Origin: an uncultured Acetatifactor sp.
Lineage (GTDB): Bacteria; Bacillota; Clostridia; Lachnospirales; Lachnospiraceae
Assembly (NCBI GenBank): GCA_910578815.1
Contig: CAJTSE010000019.1
Span: 5,895-69,894, forward strand
Reading direction: 5' to 3'
Length of the DNA: 64,000 nt
Translations under genes and position numbers: made by a program
Notes under the pieces: generated by a model
The model's database searches: none
What the model saw: the letters and a program-made list of their open reading frames with translations, nothing else
What the model was told of the DNA's origin: nothing
In this document: in pieces, positions 1 through 6,039 of the stretch
How positions within the stretch are numbered: position 1 is the stretch's first letter
Layout: each line of letters begins with the position of its first letter

Positions 1-309
1 CTTCACAAAACTTATCCTTTCAAGGACACTTTCTTTTTCAGCTAATTCTCTTGCTTTATTGATCATGGGCTGCAAAATGTCAAAATGTGTCACTCCGCAG
101 CCATGCTTCGCAAGTAAAATGGAAAATCTGCCGCAGCCAGCGCCTCCATCAAACACGGTTTCCACACCGTCCAAATGGGAGAGCAGTTCCTTTTCAATAT
201 GACTCTTTTGATTAATATCATCAATAAAAGTTTCTTCCCTGTGGCTTTCAAGCTCGCCTTTATCCGGCATGTTCCACAGGCGCTCCGATATTTTAAAGCC
301 ATAGTCCAT
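1..309 (-). CDS. class I SAM-dependent methyltransferase, C-terminus cut by window edge
   Basis: The minus strand reads open from an ATG at 309 to the left edge, giving 103 codons of an unfinished protein. It contains a class I methyltransferase motif I, FDGGAGCGRFS, at about residues 53-63, followed by a strand-helix pattern (GVTHFDILQPMI) where the acidic end of beta-2 would bind SAM ribose. The start overlaps the stop of the upstream methyltransferase by one base (TGATG), so the two are probably translationally coupled. The substrate cannot be inferred. Only the N-terminal half of the catalytic domain is visible. Confidence 0.8.
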   Translation of the reverse strand, partial: MDYGFKISERLWNMPDKGELESHREETFIDDINQKSHIEKELLSHLDGVETVFDGGAGCGRFSILLAKHGCGVTHFDILQPMINKARELAEKESVLERISFVK

Positions 310-1016
310 CAGTCAGTCTCCTTTATGGCCATTATAATTGTTGCGCCGTCCGGATTGTCCAGTGTTTTCCCAATCACAAATCCGGCACTTTGCAGCAGCT
401 TCTTTTCATGCTCCAATGTCAGCGGAATATCAAAATGAATAAAGCATTGATCCGATACGCCGAACCGCTTCCGCCTTTCCAGGTATTCGCCACGCAAAAG
501 TTCTTCCTCTTCCTCGCAGCAGGCGATATAATCCCCCAAAAGAAAAATACCTCCTGCTTTTAAGCTGTTATAAACCTTCCTGTATAATTCCCTTTTTCGC
601 TCCGGAAGGAAATGATGCAGACTCTCAAAAGAAATCACGGCATCCCACTTGCAAAGGCCAAAATCATATTGAAAATAATCCTGGCATGCCGTAATAAAAT
701 GTTTATCCGCATGTTTTTCCCGCAGTTTATCCAGCATATTTTGGCACAAATCTACCCCTGTCACCTCTATGTCCGGATTCTTTTGCCATATCTTATCCAA
801 TTCCAAGCCCGTTCCGCAGCCTAAGTCTAAAATCCTCTGGCATTCCAAGGGCAGCATTTCGGCAAACATCTGATATGACTTTTCCCAAATTGACATGTGC
901 TCTTCATAATCATCCAGCCGCTTCGCAAAAAATGCCGCCATTTCCTCCGGCGGAGTATCCGCCGTATCCCGAAGCCATTGTTTTAAATTTTGTAAATATT
1001 CGGCAACTGATTCCAT
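309..1016 (-). CDS. class I SAM-dependent methyltransferase
   Basis: A 235-residue protein with a SAM-binding motif I, ILDLGCGTG, at about residues 62-70, an acidic beta-2 end (VTGVDLC), a motif resembling post-I/II (WDAVISFESLHHF) and the C-terminal sheet of a methyltransferase fold. I chose the ATG at 1016 because GGGAGG sits about 6 bases upstream. A longer frame to 1100 would read through the hairpin repeats at 1017-1328 and is unlikely. It is followed with a one-base overlap by a second methyltransferase, suggesting a two-gene unit. The family resembles tRNA-uridine and small-molecule methyltransferases; the substrate is unknown. Confidence 0.88.
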   Translation of the reverse strand: MESVAEYLQNLKQWLRDTADTPPEEMAAFFAKRLDDYEEHMSIWEKSYQMFAEMLPLECQRILDLGCGTGLELDKIWQKNPDIEVTGVDLCQNMLDKLREKHADKHFITACQDYFQYDFGLCKWDAVISFESLHHFLPERKRELYRKVYNSLKAGGIFLLGDYIACCEEEEELLRGEYLERRKRFGVSDQCFIHFDIPLTLEHEKKLLQSAGFVIGKTLDNPDGATIIMAIKETD

Positions 1017-1039
1017 GCTTACCTCCCTCATTCTGTTCT

Positions 1040-1290
1040 GCGAAATCTCACAATCCCAAGGCCAGCAAGCTGGCCTGTGATAAACGCCCGTTTTTGGCAT
1101 TTTTCGGTGTGAGCCTTAGAATTTCTTCGCAAAGCAGCCTTTGCTGCGAACAAAAACTGCTGCAGGCATAAACAATCCTTGAAGCTTATGGAAGAATCGC
1201 TTCAGCGATTCTTCGAGGCGAAACTTAGATTTTCACACTATCCTCGCGACAGAGATAGGATAGCACATCCTTCACGCCGCATTCCACCTC
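1040..1290. repeat. hairpin mosaic with a diverged copy of the paired-hairpin element
   Basis: This 312-bp gap (1017-1328) holds no gene but is rich in inverted repeats: GGCCAGC/GCTGGCC at 1060-1075 (2-nt loop), GCAGC/GCTGC at 1134-1147, GAAGAATCGC/GCGATTCTTC at 1191-1214 (loop TTCA), and CTATCCT/AGGATAG at 1238-1263. The 1191-1214 hairpin is followed by GA and then GGCGAAACTTAGATTTTC, the same arrangement as at 4575-4660 and 18828-18937, but the right arm of the large stem is diverged here. The stretch 1044-1076 also matches 17895-17926. Confidence 0.75.
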
Positions 1291-1328
1291 ATTCTTTTTT
1301 ACAAAAAAACATGAGCCAATACTACGTA

Positions 1329-1610
1329 TCAGCTCATATTCTGTCTGCTCATTTTTCTTAAAATTCTCTGTATGCTCTTTTCAGACAAAAAATATTTACC
1401 GGCCAGTTCCGAAGGCATGCCGCCTGCCAGGTAATCCTCATAGATTTGCCGGTCCCGCCGCAAAAGCTCCTGCCGAATCTGCGTGCCAGCTCCCCATACC
1501 TGCCTGTGTGCCGCCTTGCGCGGAATATAAATATTTTCTCCGTCAACATACTGCTGTATCAATTCTATTACTTCAATGGGCAGAATTTCTTCTGCTCTTA
1601 TATAGCCCAT
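1329..1610 (-). CDS. CD3324-family small HTH protein
   Basis: A 93-residue protein that I recognise as CD3324-like: N-terminal GYIRAEEILP and YVDGENIYIPRK, then a basic linker, then a C-terminal helix-turn-helix (GMPSELAGKYFLSEKSIQRIL) related to the Mor/resolvase-type HTH. These short proteins are predicted DNA-binding regulators of unknown target. The ATG at 1610 has AGGAGG six bases upstream. The transcript probably starts near 1790, so it carries a roughly 180-nt leader with inverted repeats and a mini-ORF. The family is confident; the function is inferred. Confidence 0.82.
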   Translation of the reverse strand: MGYIRAEEILPIEVIELIQQYVDGENIYIPRKAAHRQVWGAGTQIRQELLRRDRQIYEDYLAGGMPSELAGKYFLSEKSIQRILRKMSRQNMS

Positions 1611-1642
1611 GTCTGCCTCCTAAATTAATATTCTTCAGGATC

Positions 1643-1770
1643 GCATTGGCTATAACAATTAATCGGGCATAATCCTAAACCGCAAAATACGGCACCCTAT
1701 TCTCGATTGCAATAGCCAGTGCTATGCAAACATAACATATTTTCTCATAATAAATCCTCCTGCCGTATTT
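1643..1770 (-). other. interleaved inverted repeats in the leader of the CD3324-family gene
   Basis: Two arm pairs interleave: 1643-1653 pairs with 1712-1722 (10 of 11 positions) and 1685-1694 pairs with 1761-1770 (10 of 10, AAATACGGCA with TGCCGTATTT). The order a-b-a'-b' means the stems cannot nest, so they would form either a pseudoknot or two competing structures. Arm 1761-1770 lies directly next to the GGAGG at 1756-1760. The rest of the 291-bp gap 1611-1901 holds a promoter, a mini-ORF and a hairpin. Confidence 0.45.
1722..1748 (-). CDS. possible 8-residue leader peptide
   Basis: An ATG at 1748 is preceded by GGAGG with a 7-base spacer, an excellent ribosome binding site, but the frame closes after eight codons (MRKYVMFA). 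It lies in the leader of the CD3324-family gene inside the interleaved inverted repeats. It could be a regulatory leader peptide or the remnant of a broken small gene. Nothing but the strong binding site supports translation. Confidence 0.25.
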   Translation of the reverse strand: MRKYVMFA

Positions 1771-1797
1771 TTTATGCTAAATTAACACTTCCCTTTT

Positions 1798-1826
1798 ATT
1801 ATCTCACTTTTCCTGACAATATTCAA
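1798..1826 (-). promoter_or_regulatory. sigma-A type promoter for the CD3324-family gene
   Basis: On the minus strand TTGAAT (1821-1826) and GATAAT (1798-1803) are separated by exactly 17 bases. The transcript would begin near 1791 and run through the structured leader into the gene that starts at 1610. Confidence 0.6.
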
Positions 1827-1866
1827 CTTCTCATTTGCAATCATAACTGCAAATTACTCATCTAAT

Positions 1867-1898
1867 CTAACAGTTCAGGCAGGTTTCTGAACTGTTAG
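1867..1898. terminator. 12-bp perfect hairpin after the flavodoxin-like gene
   Basis: CTAACAGTTCAG and its exact complement flank an 8-nt loop, three bases after the stop codon at 1902. No T-run follows on either strand, so it may be an mRNA 3'-end stabiliser or a factor-assisted terminator rather than a classical intrinsic terminator. Confidence 0.5.
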
Positions 1899-1901
1899 CG
1901 C

Positions 1902-2537
1902 CTATTCCTTACCCTCGGTAAAACTTGTAACATACTTTTGTTCCACTTCCGGAAGCCCGTACTTTCCCCCTGCATCAGAAAATGCCTTGATCATAAACGC
2001 CATATTCCGGGCAAGATTCCGCATGGTCTGCAGTCCCTCACGGTCTTTTCTAACATCTTCCGCAGTAAAGCCGTGTACCTGATTCCAATAGGTAGAGGAA
2101 GCCACGGGCATCCCACTGATGGTAAAGTACTTATTCAGCACATCAAAGGATGCAGTATTGCCGCCCCTCCTGCAGCTCACCACTGCCGCGCCCACCTTCA
2201 TGTGCTTTGAAAAGTGCGAGCTGTAAAAAAGTCTGTCCATAAAAGAAAGGATCGTTCCGTTAGGAGATCCATAGTACACGGGACTTCCTACCACCAAGCC
2301 CTCTGCCGCCTCAAACTTTGGTGCGGTCTCATTTACCAGGTCATCATTAAACACACATTTTCCATTCTGCTTACAATATCCGCAGGAAATACATCCTCTG
2401 ACGGCCTTATTGCCCACATGGATCAGCTCTGTTTCCAGACCTTCTATTTCAAATATTCGAATCATTTCATCAAGCGCCGTCCATGTGCAGCCCTTTTCGT
2501 GGGGACTTCCATTTAGTAAAATTACTTTCGCCATCAT
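1902..2537 (-). CDS. flavodoxin-family NADPH-dependent FMN reductase
   Basis: A 211-residue flavodoxin-fold protein. It has the N-terminal strand and phosphate loop VILLNGSPHEKGCTW, a cysteine cluster CISCGYCKQNGKC at about residues 49-61 typical of iron-sulfur flavoprotein-like reductases, and the FMN-contacting segment VVGSPVYYGSPNG. Members reduce quinones, nitro compounds or metals; the natural substrate here is unknown. The ATG overlaps the stop of the upstream nucleotidyltransferase gene (ATGA), and its binding site GGAGG lies within that gene's last codons, so translation is coupled. Confidence 0.85.
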   Translation of the reverse strand: MMAKVILLNGSPHEKGCTWTALDEMIRIFEIEGLETELIHVGNKAVRGCISCGYCKQNGKCVFNDDLVNETAPKFEAAEGLVVGSPVYYGSPNGTILSFMDRLFYSSHFSKHMKVGAAVVSCRRGGNTASFDVLNKYFTISGMPVASSTYWNQVHGFTAEDVRKDREGLQTMRNLARNMAFMIKAFSDAGGKYGLPEVEQKYVTSFTEGKE

Positions 2538-3430
2538 TTTCCCTCCTGTTGCAATGTATTTATGGTTAATACCCCGTCAATCCGGGTAATTGCTTCCCTT
2601 GCAAAACCTCTTAGTCTTTCGGCATCATATCCCTTACAGGCATTGCATGTGCCATTGGCAGCGTGTGAACCGCCGGCTTCCTGTGTACCATTGGCAGCGA
2701 ATGTACCGCCGGCATCGTCTCCGTATTCATCCATAGCAGCTTTTATCACGTCCTCATAGTCCGAATTCATGTTTTCCAAAGCCCATCGTCCGCCGTCATA
2801 CTTAGATAATGTCAAACCATCTCTGATCAGTGCATAGAACCTGCACAAATTTAAAACACAGTAAACCGGATGATTTACAATTTCTTCCACACATTCGAGG
2901 GTATCACGATAATTAGAGTCTATTACATACTCCATGGGCACCTTCGCAAAAACCTCCTGTGACGGCCTTCCAAAATCCATTTTTTCATTTGGCACATTAA
3001 TCACATTAAAATGGCTTGCCAGATCGGGATCAGCCTTATAATCTCCATTAATTACCGTCGCCTTATCCGCTCTGTATCTGTCAATCCATGCCCTGCTGCC
3101 ATGCAGCTCATACGGTACGGGATGCTTTATGATTTTGCAATTTTCATATAAAACGACACTGAACTCAAACCCGCCTTCCGGAAACGCATCGACATTTTCC
3201 AGCATTTTATCCCAAATAAGTTCCTTTGCTTCAGAATCCAGCTTATCCTTTACGACGATAATAAAATCCAAATCCGATCTATTCGGATGAAAACTTCCCA
3301 GCCGCAGCGAGCCATGAAAATATACACCTACATAATTATCTTTTAAAATATCCTTCAGCCAGCCATTAATCTGCTGCATTAAACTGTTTATTTCCATCAT
3401 TTCCTCCATAATTGCTCCAACTCTATCCAT
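2534..3430 (-). CDS. aminoglycoside adenylyltransferase-like nucleotidyltransferase (DUF4111 type)
   Basis: The protein (up to 298 residues) resembles AadA/ANT(3'')-type enzymes. It has a polymerase-beta nucleotidyltransferase motif, GSLRLGSF followed by SDLDFIIVV, at about residues 40-62, and a C-terminal helical region with LNLCRFYAL. Real ANT(3'') enzymes add AMP to streptomycin or spectinomycin, but chromosomal homologues like this are often not resistance genes. The start is uncertain: ATG codons at 3430, 3409, 3400 and 3397 are all possible, and the last two sit best behind GGAG. An insert near residue 245 carries a tandem duplication (AGGTFAANGTQE then AGGSHAANGTCN) absent from typical relatives. 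Residue-level activity cannot be judged. Confidence 0.75.
   Translation of the reverse strand: MDRVGAIMEEMMEINSLMQQINGWLKDILKDNYVGVYFHGSLRLGSFHPNRSDLDFIIVVKDKLDSEAKELIWDKMLENVDAFPEGGFEFSVVLYENCKIIKHPVPYELHGSRAWIDRYRADKATVINGDYKADPDLASHFNVINVPNEKMDFGRPSQEVFAKVPMEYVIDSNYRDTLECVEEIVNHPVYCVLNLCRFYALIRDGLTLSKYDGGRWALENMNSDYEDVIKAAMDEYGDDAGGTFAANGTQEAGGSHAANGTCNACKGYDAERLRGFAREAITRIDGVLTINTLQQEGK
2646..2717. repeat. two tandem 36-bp units inside the nucleotidyltransferase gene
   Basis: Units 2646-2681 and 2682-2717 differ at a few positions and keep the reading frame, encoding the duplicated AGG..AANGT segment. This looks like an in-frame minisatellite in a surface loop near the C-terminus. Confidence 0.7.
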
Positions 3431-3508
3431 TACCCAGCAAGCAAAGTTTCTTTGTGGGAGAAAATTACCATAATCGAGCAGGAAAGAGTGTGGGCCTGCG
3501 CATAATAC

Positions 3509-3540
3509 AAAATGCGAGACGCTTTTCCGGCATCTCGCAT
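3509..3540 (-). terminator. intrinsic terminator of tRNA-Ser
   Basis: An 11-bp stem (ATGCGAGATGC with GCGTCTCGCAT, one G-U pair) around a 7-nt loop is followed by a short T-run on the minus strand, about 20 nt past the tRNA 3' end. Confidence 0.75.
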
Positions 3541-3561
3541 TCCTTTTGGCAGATTTACTAA

Positions 3562-3649
3562 CGGAGAAAGAGGGATTTGAACCCTCGCGCCGGTTGCCCG
3601 ACCTACACCCTTAGCAGGGGCGCCTCTTCGGCCTCTTGAGTATTTCTCC
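3562..3649 (-). tRNA. tRNA-Ser (anticodon GCU)
   Basis: The 88-nt minus-strand sequence folds as a class II tRNA. The acceptor stem is GGAGAAA with TTTCTCC, discriminator G, the T arm GAGGGTTCAAATCCCTC, and a long variable arm typical of serine tRNAs. The anticodon GCT is at 3613-3615 in the loop CTGCTAA. CCA is not encoded (TTA follows the discriminator). The tRNA reads AGC and AGU codons. It has its own consensus promoter and terminator. Confidence 0.96.
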
Positions 3650-3711
3650 TTAATCCGAATTACGACTCTGCCAATATTCGATTTCCGCGTCAACACTACG
3701 ACGCAAGAATT

Positions 3712-3740
3712 ATTATACCCATGGCTGACTTATTTGTCAA
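3712..3740 (-). promoter_or_regulatory. consensus sigma-A promoter of tRNA-Ser
   Basis: On the minus strand a perfect TTGACA (3735-3740) and a perfect TATAAT (3712-3717) are 17 bases apart. Transcription would start about 55 bases before the mature 5' end of the tRNA at 3649, which implies RNase P trimming of a leader. Confidence 0.85.
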
Positions 3741-3782
3741 TCGCTTTTTCAAGAATTCATCGAATTATCGTAACCGTTCAGC

Positions 3783-3830
3783 CAGCCGATGTGCGTAGCC
3801 AAAAATCGTACTTGCACGAATTTTCGGCTG
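3783..3830. other. hairpin behind the fumarase beta gene
   Basis: CAGCCGA (3783-3789) and TCGGCTG (3824-3830) form a 7-bp stem three bases past the stop of the fumarase beta gene. A second short pairing, GTGC with GCAC, lies inside. There is no T-run, so it is a terminator-like or stabilising structure at best. Confidence 0.4.
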
Positions 3831-3832
3831 AT

Positions 3833-4354
3833 TTAATACAAACTATTTCCCTGCGCATCCATCACCACGATTACGGGAAAATGCTTTACTTCCAGCCTGC
3901 GGATCGCCTCCGTTCCCAGGTCCTCATAAGCAATGACCTCCGAAGAAAGGATGGATTGCGAAAGCAGCGCGCCTGCTCCGCCCACCGCCGCAAAATACAC
4001 CGCGCCGTTCCTTACGATTGCATCCCTGACCGCCTGGTTTCTCTTTCCCTTTCCAATCATTCCCTTCAAGCCAAGGTCGAGAAGGGTCGGAGTGTATTTA
4101 TCCATCCTGCCGGAAGTGGTGGGACCTGCAGAGCCGATCGGTTTTCCCGGTCTTGCCGGAGACGGCCCCATATAATAAATCACATTATTTTCCATTGCAA
4201 AAGGAAGCTGCTCCCCTCGTTCCAGCGCTTCATACATTCTCTTATGTGCAGCGTCTCTGGCCGTGTAGATCGTCCCGCTCAGATACACATAATCCCCTGC
4301 TCTCAATTCTGCTGCTGCCCCTTCCGTTAGAGGCGCATTCACATATTTCTCCAT
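3833..4354 (-). CDS. class I fumarate hydratase, beta subunit
   Basis: A 173-residue protein matching the C-terminal swivelling domain of iron-sulfur fumarase/tartrate dehydratase. It has LRAGDYVYLSGTIYTARDAAH near the N-terminus, IYYMGPSPARPGKPIGSAGPTT at about residues 59-80 with the conserved SGRMD after it, and GAVYFAAVGGAGAL in the second half. With the alpha subunit it would interconvert fumarate and malate in the cytoplasm. The alpha gene lies upstream on the same strand but is separated by 308 bp of stacked hairpins, whereas the subunit genes are normally adjacent. The start ATG at 4354 follows an AGAGGAAAG-like site. Confidence 0.93.
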   Translation of the reverse strand: MEKYVNAPLTEGAAAELRAGDYVYLSGTIYTARDAAHKRMYEALERGEQLPFAMENNVIYYMGPSPARPGKPIGSAGPTTSGRMDKYTPTLLDLGLKGMIGKGKRNQAVRDAIVRNGAVYFAAVGGAGALLSQSILSSEVIAYEDLGTEAIRRLEVKHFPVIVVMDAQGNSLY

Positions 4355-4370
4355 TCTTTCCTCTAATTCC

Positions 4371-4573
4371 GCCGCTCAAGCGGCATCTAAATCTGTGGAA
4401 CTTTGGGACGCGCAGCGTCACAAATTCCGAGATTGAAAATGACAATTTTCAATCTTACCCTCATTCCGCCACCGCTGCTCCTGCAATGCAGGAATCGCCC
4501 GGCGAACTTGTTCGTCTTAAGATTCCCACAGACAATTAATGAACTCGTTGCAATCCCATGAAACTTCGTTTCA
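4371..4573. repeat. chain of six short hairpins between the fumarase subunit genes
   Basis: Within the 308-bp gap 4355-4662 inverted repeats follow one another: GCCGC/GCGGC 4371-4384, GACGC/GCGTC 4407-4419, GATTGAAAAT/ATTTTCAATC 4431-4454, TCCTGC/GCAGGA 4479-4493, CGAAC/GTTCG 4503-4514 and TGAAAC/GTTTCA 4559-4573. Two larger ones (4575-4600 and 4603-4660) come next. Loops are mostly 2-5 nt and no reading frame is supported. Confidence 0.75.
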
Positions 4574-4574
4574 G

Positions 4575-4660
4575 GAAGAATTGCCGAAAGGCAATTCTTC
4601 GAGGCGAAACTTAGATTTTCTTAGGTTGAGTTCTTTTCAACCTTAGAAAATCTTTTCGCC
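4575..4660 (-). repeat. paired-hairpin element, copy behind fumarase alpha
   Basis: In minus-strand order a large stem begins three bases after the alpha-subunit stop codon: GGCGAAAAGATTTTCTAAGG pairs with the segment at 4603-4629, with a 3-nt bulge and a 7-nt loop. Two bases further on is a perfect 11-bp small stem (4575-4585 with 4590-4600, loop of 4). The same pair of hairpins occurs behind flagellin at 18828-18937. The small stem here reads GAAGAATTGCC instead of GAAGAATCGC, with matching changes on both arms. Confidence 0.85.
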
Positions 4661-4662
4661 TT

Positions 4663-5505
4663 TTATATTTCCCGCACGGTATGGCGATTCACATGGCAGC
4701 AGATATTGACGGCTACCGGCAGCCCTGCAATATGTGTGGGGTATGTATCAATGTTGACCGCAAGCGCAGTGGTGCTTCCGCCCAATCCGCCCGGTCCAAT
4801 GCCGGAAAGATTGATCTTCTCAAGCAGTTCTTCTTCCAATTCTCTCACATAGGGAATATCAGAGCGCCGATCTAAAGGTCTGGTCAAAGCCTTCTTTGCC
4901 AGAACGGCACATTTTTCAAAAGTTCCCCCGATCCCCACTCCTACTACCATGGGCGGGCAGGCATTGGGACCTGCTTCTCTCACTGCAGTCAGCACGGCTT
5001 CCTTCACACCCTCGATGCCGTCCGCCGGCTTCAGCATAAATATTCTGCTCATATTTTCGCTGCCAAAGCCCTTCGGCGCCACAGTGATTCTCACCTGATC
5101 TCCCGGCACAATCTCATAGTGAATCACCGCTGGCGTATTATCCCTCGTATTTTCCCGAATCAAAGGATCCTTAACCACGGATTTACGCAGATAGCCTTCC
5201 GTGTAGCCCTGGCGCACACCTTCATGAACGGCTTCCTCCAGCAATCCGCCTTCGAAATGTACCTCCTGGCCAATTTCCAGAAAGACAACCGCCATTCCCG
5301 TATCCTGACAGATCGGAATCATCTCCTGTCCTGCAATCACAAGATTTTCCTGCAGTTGATTTAATATCTGCCTTCCCAAGGGAGAATTCTCCTGATCCAC
5401 CGCACATTTCATGGCACATTTCATGTCTTCCGACAAAAAATGGTTTGCCTCTATACACATTTCCTTAATATTCCTGACAATTTCACTTACATTCAACGTC
5501 CGCAT
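4663..5505 (-). CDS. class I fumarate hydratase, alpha subunit
   Basis: A 280-residue protein matching the N-terminal, iron-sulfur half of class I fumarase. Candidate [4Fe-4S] cysteines are C66 in PICQDTG, C183 in PNACPPM and C269/C270 in NICCHVNRH; GIGPGGLGGSTTALAV is the conserved glycine-rich segment near residues 235-250. The ATG at 5505 directly follows the stop of the HIT gene (TAGATG), so translation is probably coupled. It provides the catalytic cluster for the fumarate/malate reaction and needs the beta subunit encoded downstream. The gene ends at TAA, and a repeat element begins three bases later. Confidence 0.94.
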   Translation of the reverse strand: MRTLNVSEIVRNIKEMCIEANHFLSEDMKCAMKCAVDQENSPLGRQILNQLQENLVIAGQEMIPICQDTGMAVVFLEIGQEVHFEGGLLEEAVHEGVRQGYTEGYLRKSVVKDPLIRENTRDNTPAVIHYEIVPGDQVRITVAPKGFGSENMSRIFMLKPADGIEGVKEAVLTAVREAGPNACPPMVVGVGIGGTFEKCAVLAKKALTRPLDRRSDIPYVRELEEELLEKINLSGIGPGGLGGSTTALAVNIDTYPTHIAGLPVAVNICCHVNRHTVREI

Positions 5506-5916
5506 CTAATCCGCAATTTCCTTTCTTACAGCCTCCAGCTCCTCCTGTGAAGGCTGGGAGGGAACCCAATTTATCTTTTGTCCGTCTCCCTCGTATCTGG
5601 GTATCAGGTGTATATGAAAGTGAGAGACTGTCTGCCCGGCCGTTTCCCCGTTATTCTGCACTAGATTTAATCCGTCGCAGTGAAGTCTGTCTCTAAGCCG
5701 CAACGCCATCTTTTTTGCCAGCTTCATAACCTCTGCCGCCGTCTCATCCGGCAGCTCGTACAGATTTGCAGCATGACTCTTAGGCAGAATCAGCGCATGG
5801 CCTTTCGCAGCGGGACCAAGATCAAGAATCACTCGAAACTGCCCGTCCTCATATATCGTTTTGGACGGAATCTCCCCCGTCGCTATCTTACAGAAAATAC
5901 AATCTTCTTTCTTCAT
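5506..5916 (-). CDS. HIT-family nucleotide phosphohydrolase
   Basis: A 136-residue histidine-triad protein. It has the N-terminal CIFCKIATGEIPS with the zinc-type C6/C9 pair, the substrate region VILDLGPAAKGHALILPK, and the catalytic H-x-H-x-H (H99, H101, H103) in VSHFHIHLIPR. These enzymes cleave nucleoside 5'-phosphoramidates or related adducts. I took the ATG at 5916 because GGAGG lies 8 bases upstream; the longer frame to 5970 adds an untypical basic extension. It abuts the fumarase alpha gene, probably as first gene of the unit. Confidence 0.93.
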   Translation of the reverse strand: MKKEDCIFCKIATGEIPSKTIYEDGQFRVILDLGPAAKGHALILPKSHAANLYELPDETAAEVMKLAKKMALRLRDRLHCDGLNLVQNNGETAGQTVSHFHIHLIPRYEGDGQKINWVPSQPSQEELEAVRKEIAD

Positions 5917-6039
5917 CTGTCTGTCCTCCGCTCTCTGCCTTCTATATTTCAACTCTTTTTCTATCTGCAATTAACCCTCTGTTTAATCATCTATTTTAAT
6001 CTTTCTGCTTGCAGACTATTTTAATCCTTCTCTGTAAAT

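Noticed and set aside
1867..1898. Standard intrinsic terminator after the flavodoxin-like gene
   Set aside because: The 12-bp stem is perfect but no T-run follows on either strand; kept only as a terminator-like hairpin.
2534..3430. An acquired streptomycin/spectinomycin resistance gene
   Set aside because: The nucleotidyltransferase motif is there, but no mobile element or integron context, and chromosomal AadA-like proteins of this type are common.
3430..3696. 88-codon open frame over the tRNA-Ser region
   Set aside because: It crosses the tRNA, its terminator and a basic low-complexity stretch; no binding site.
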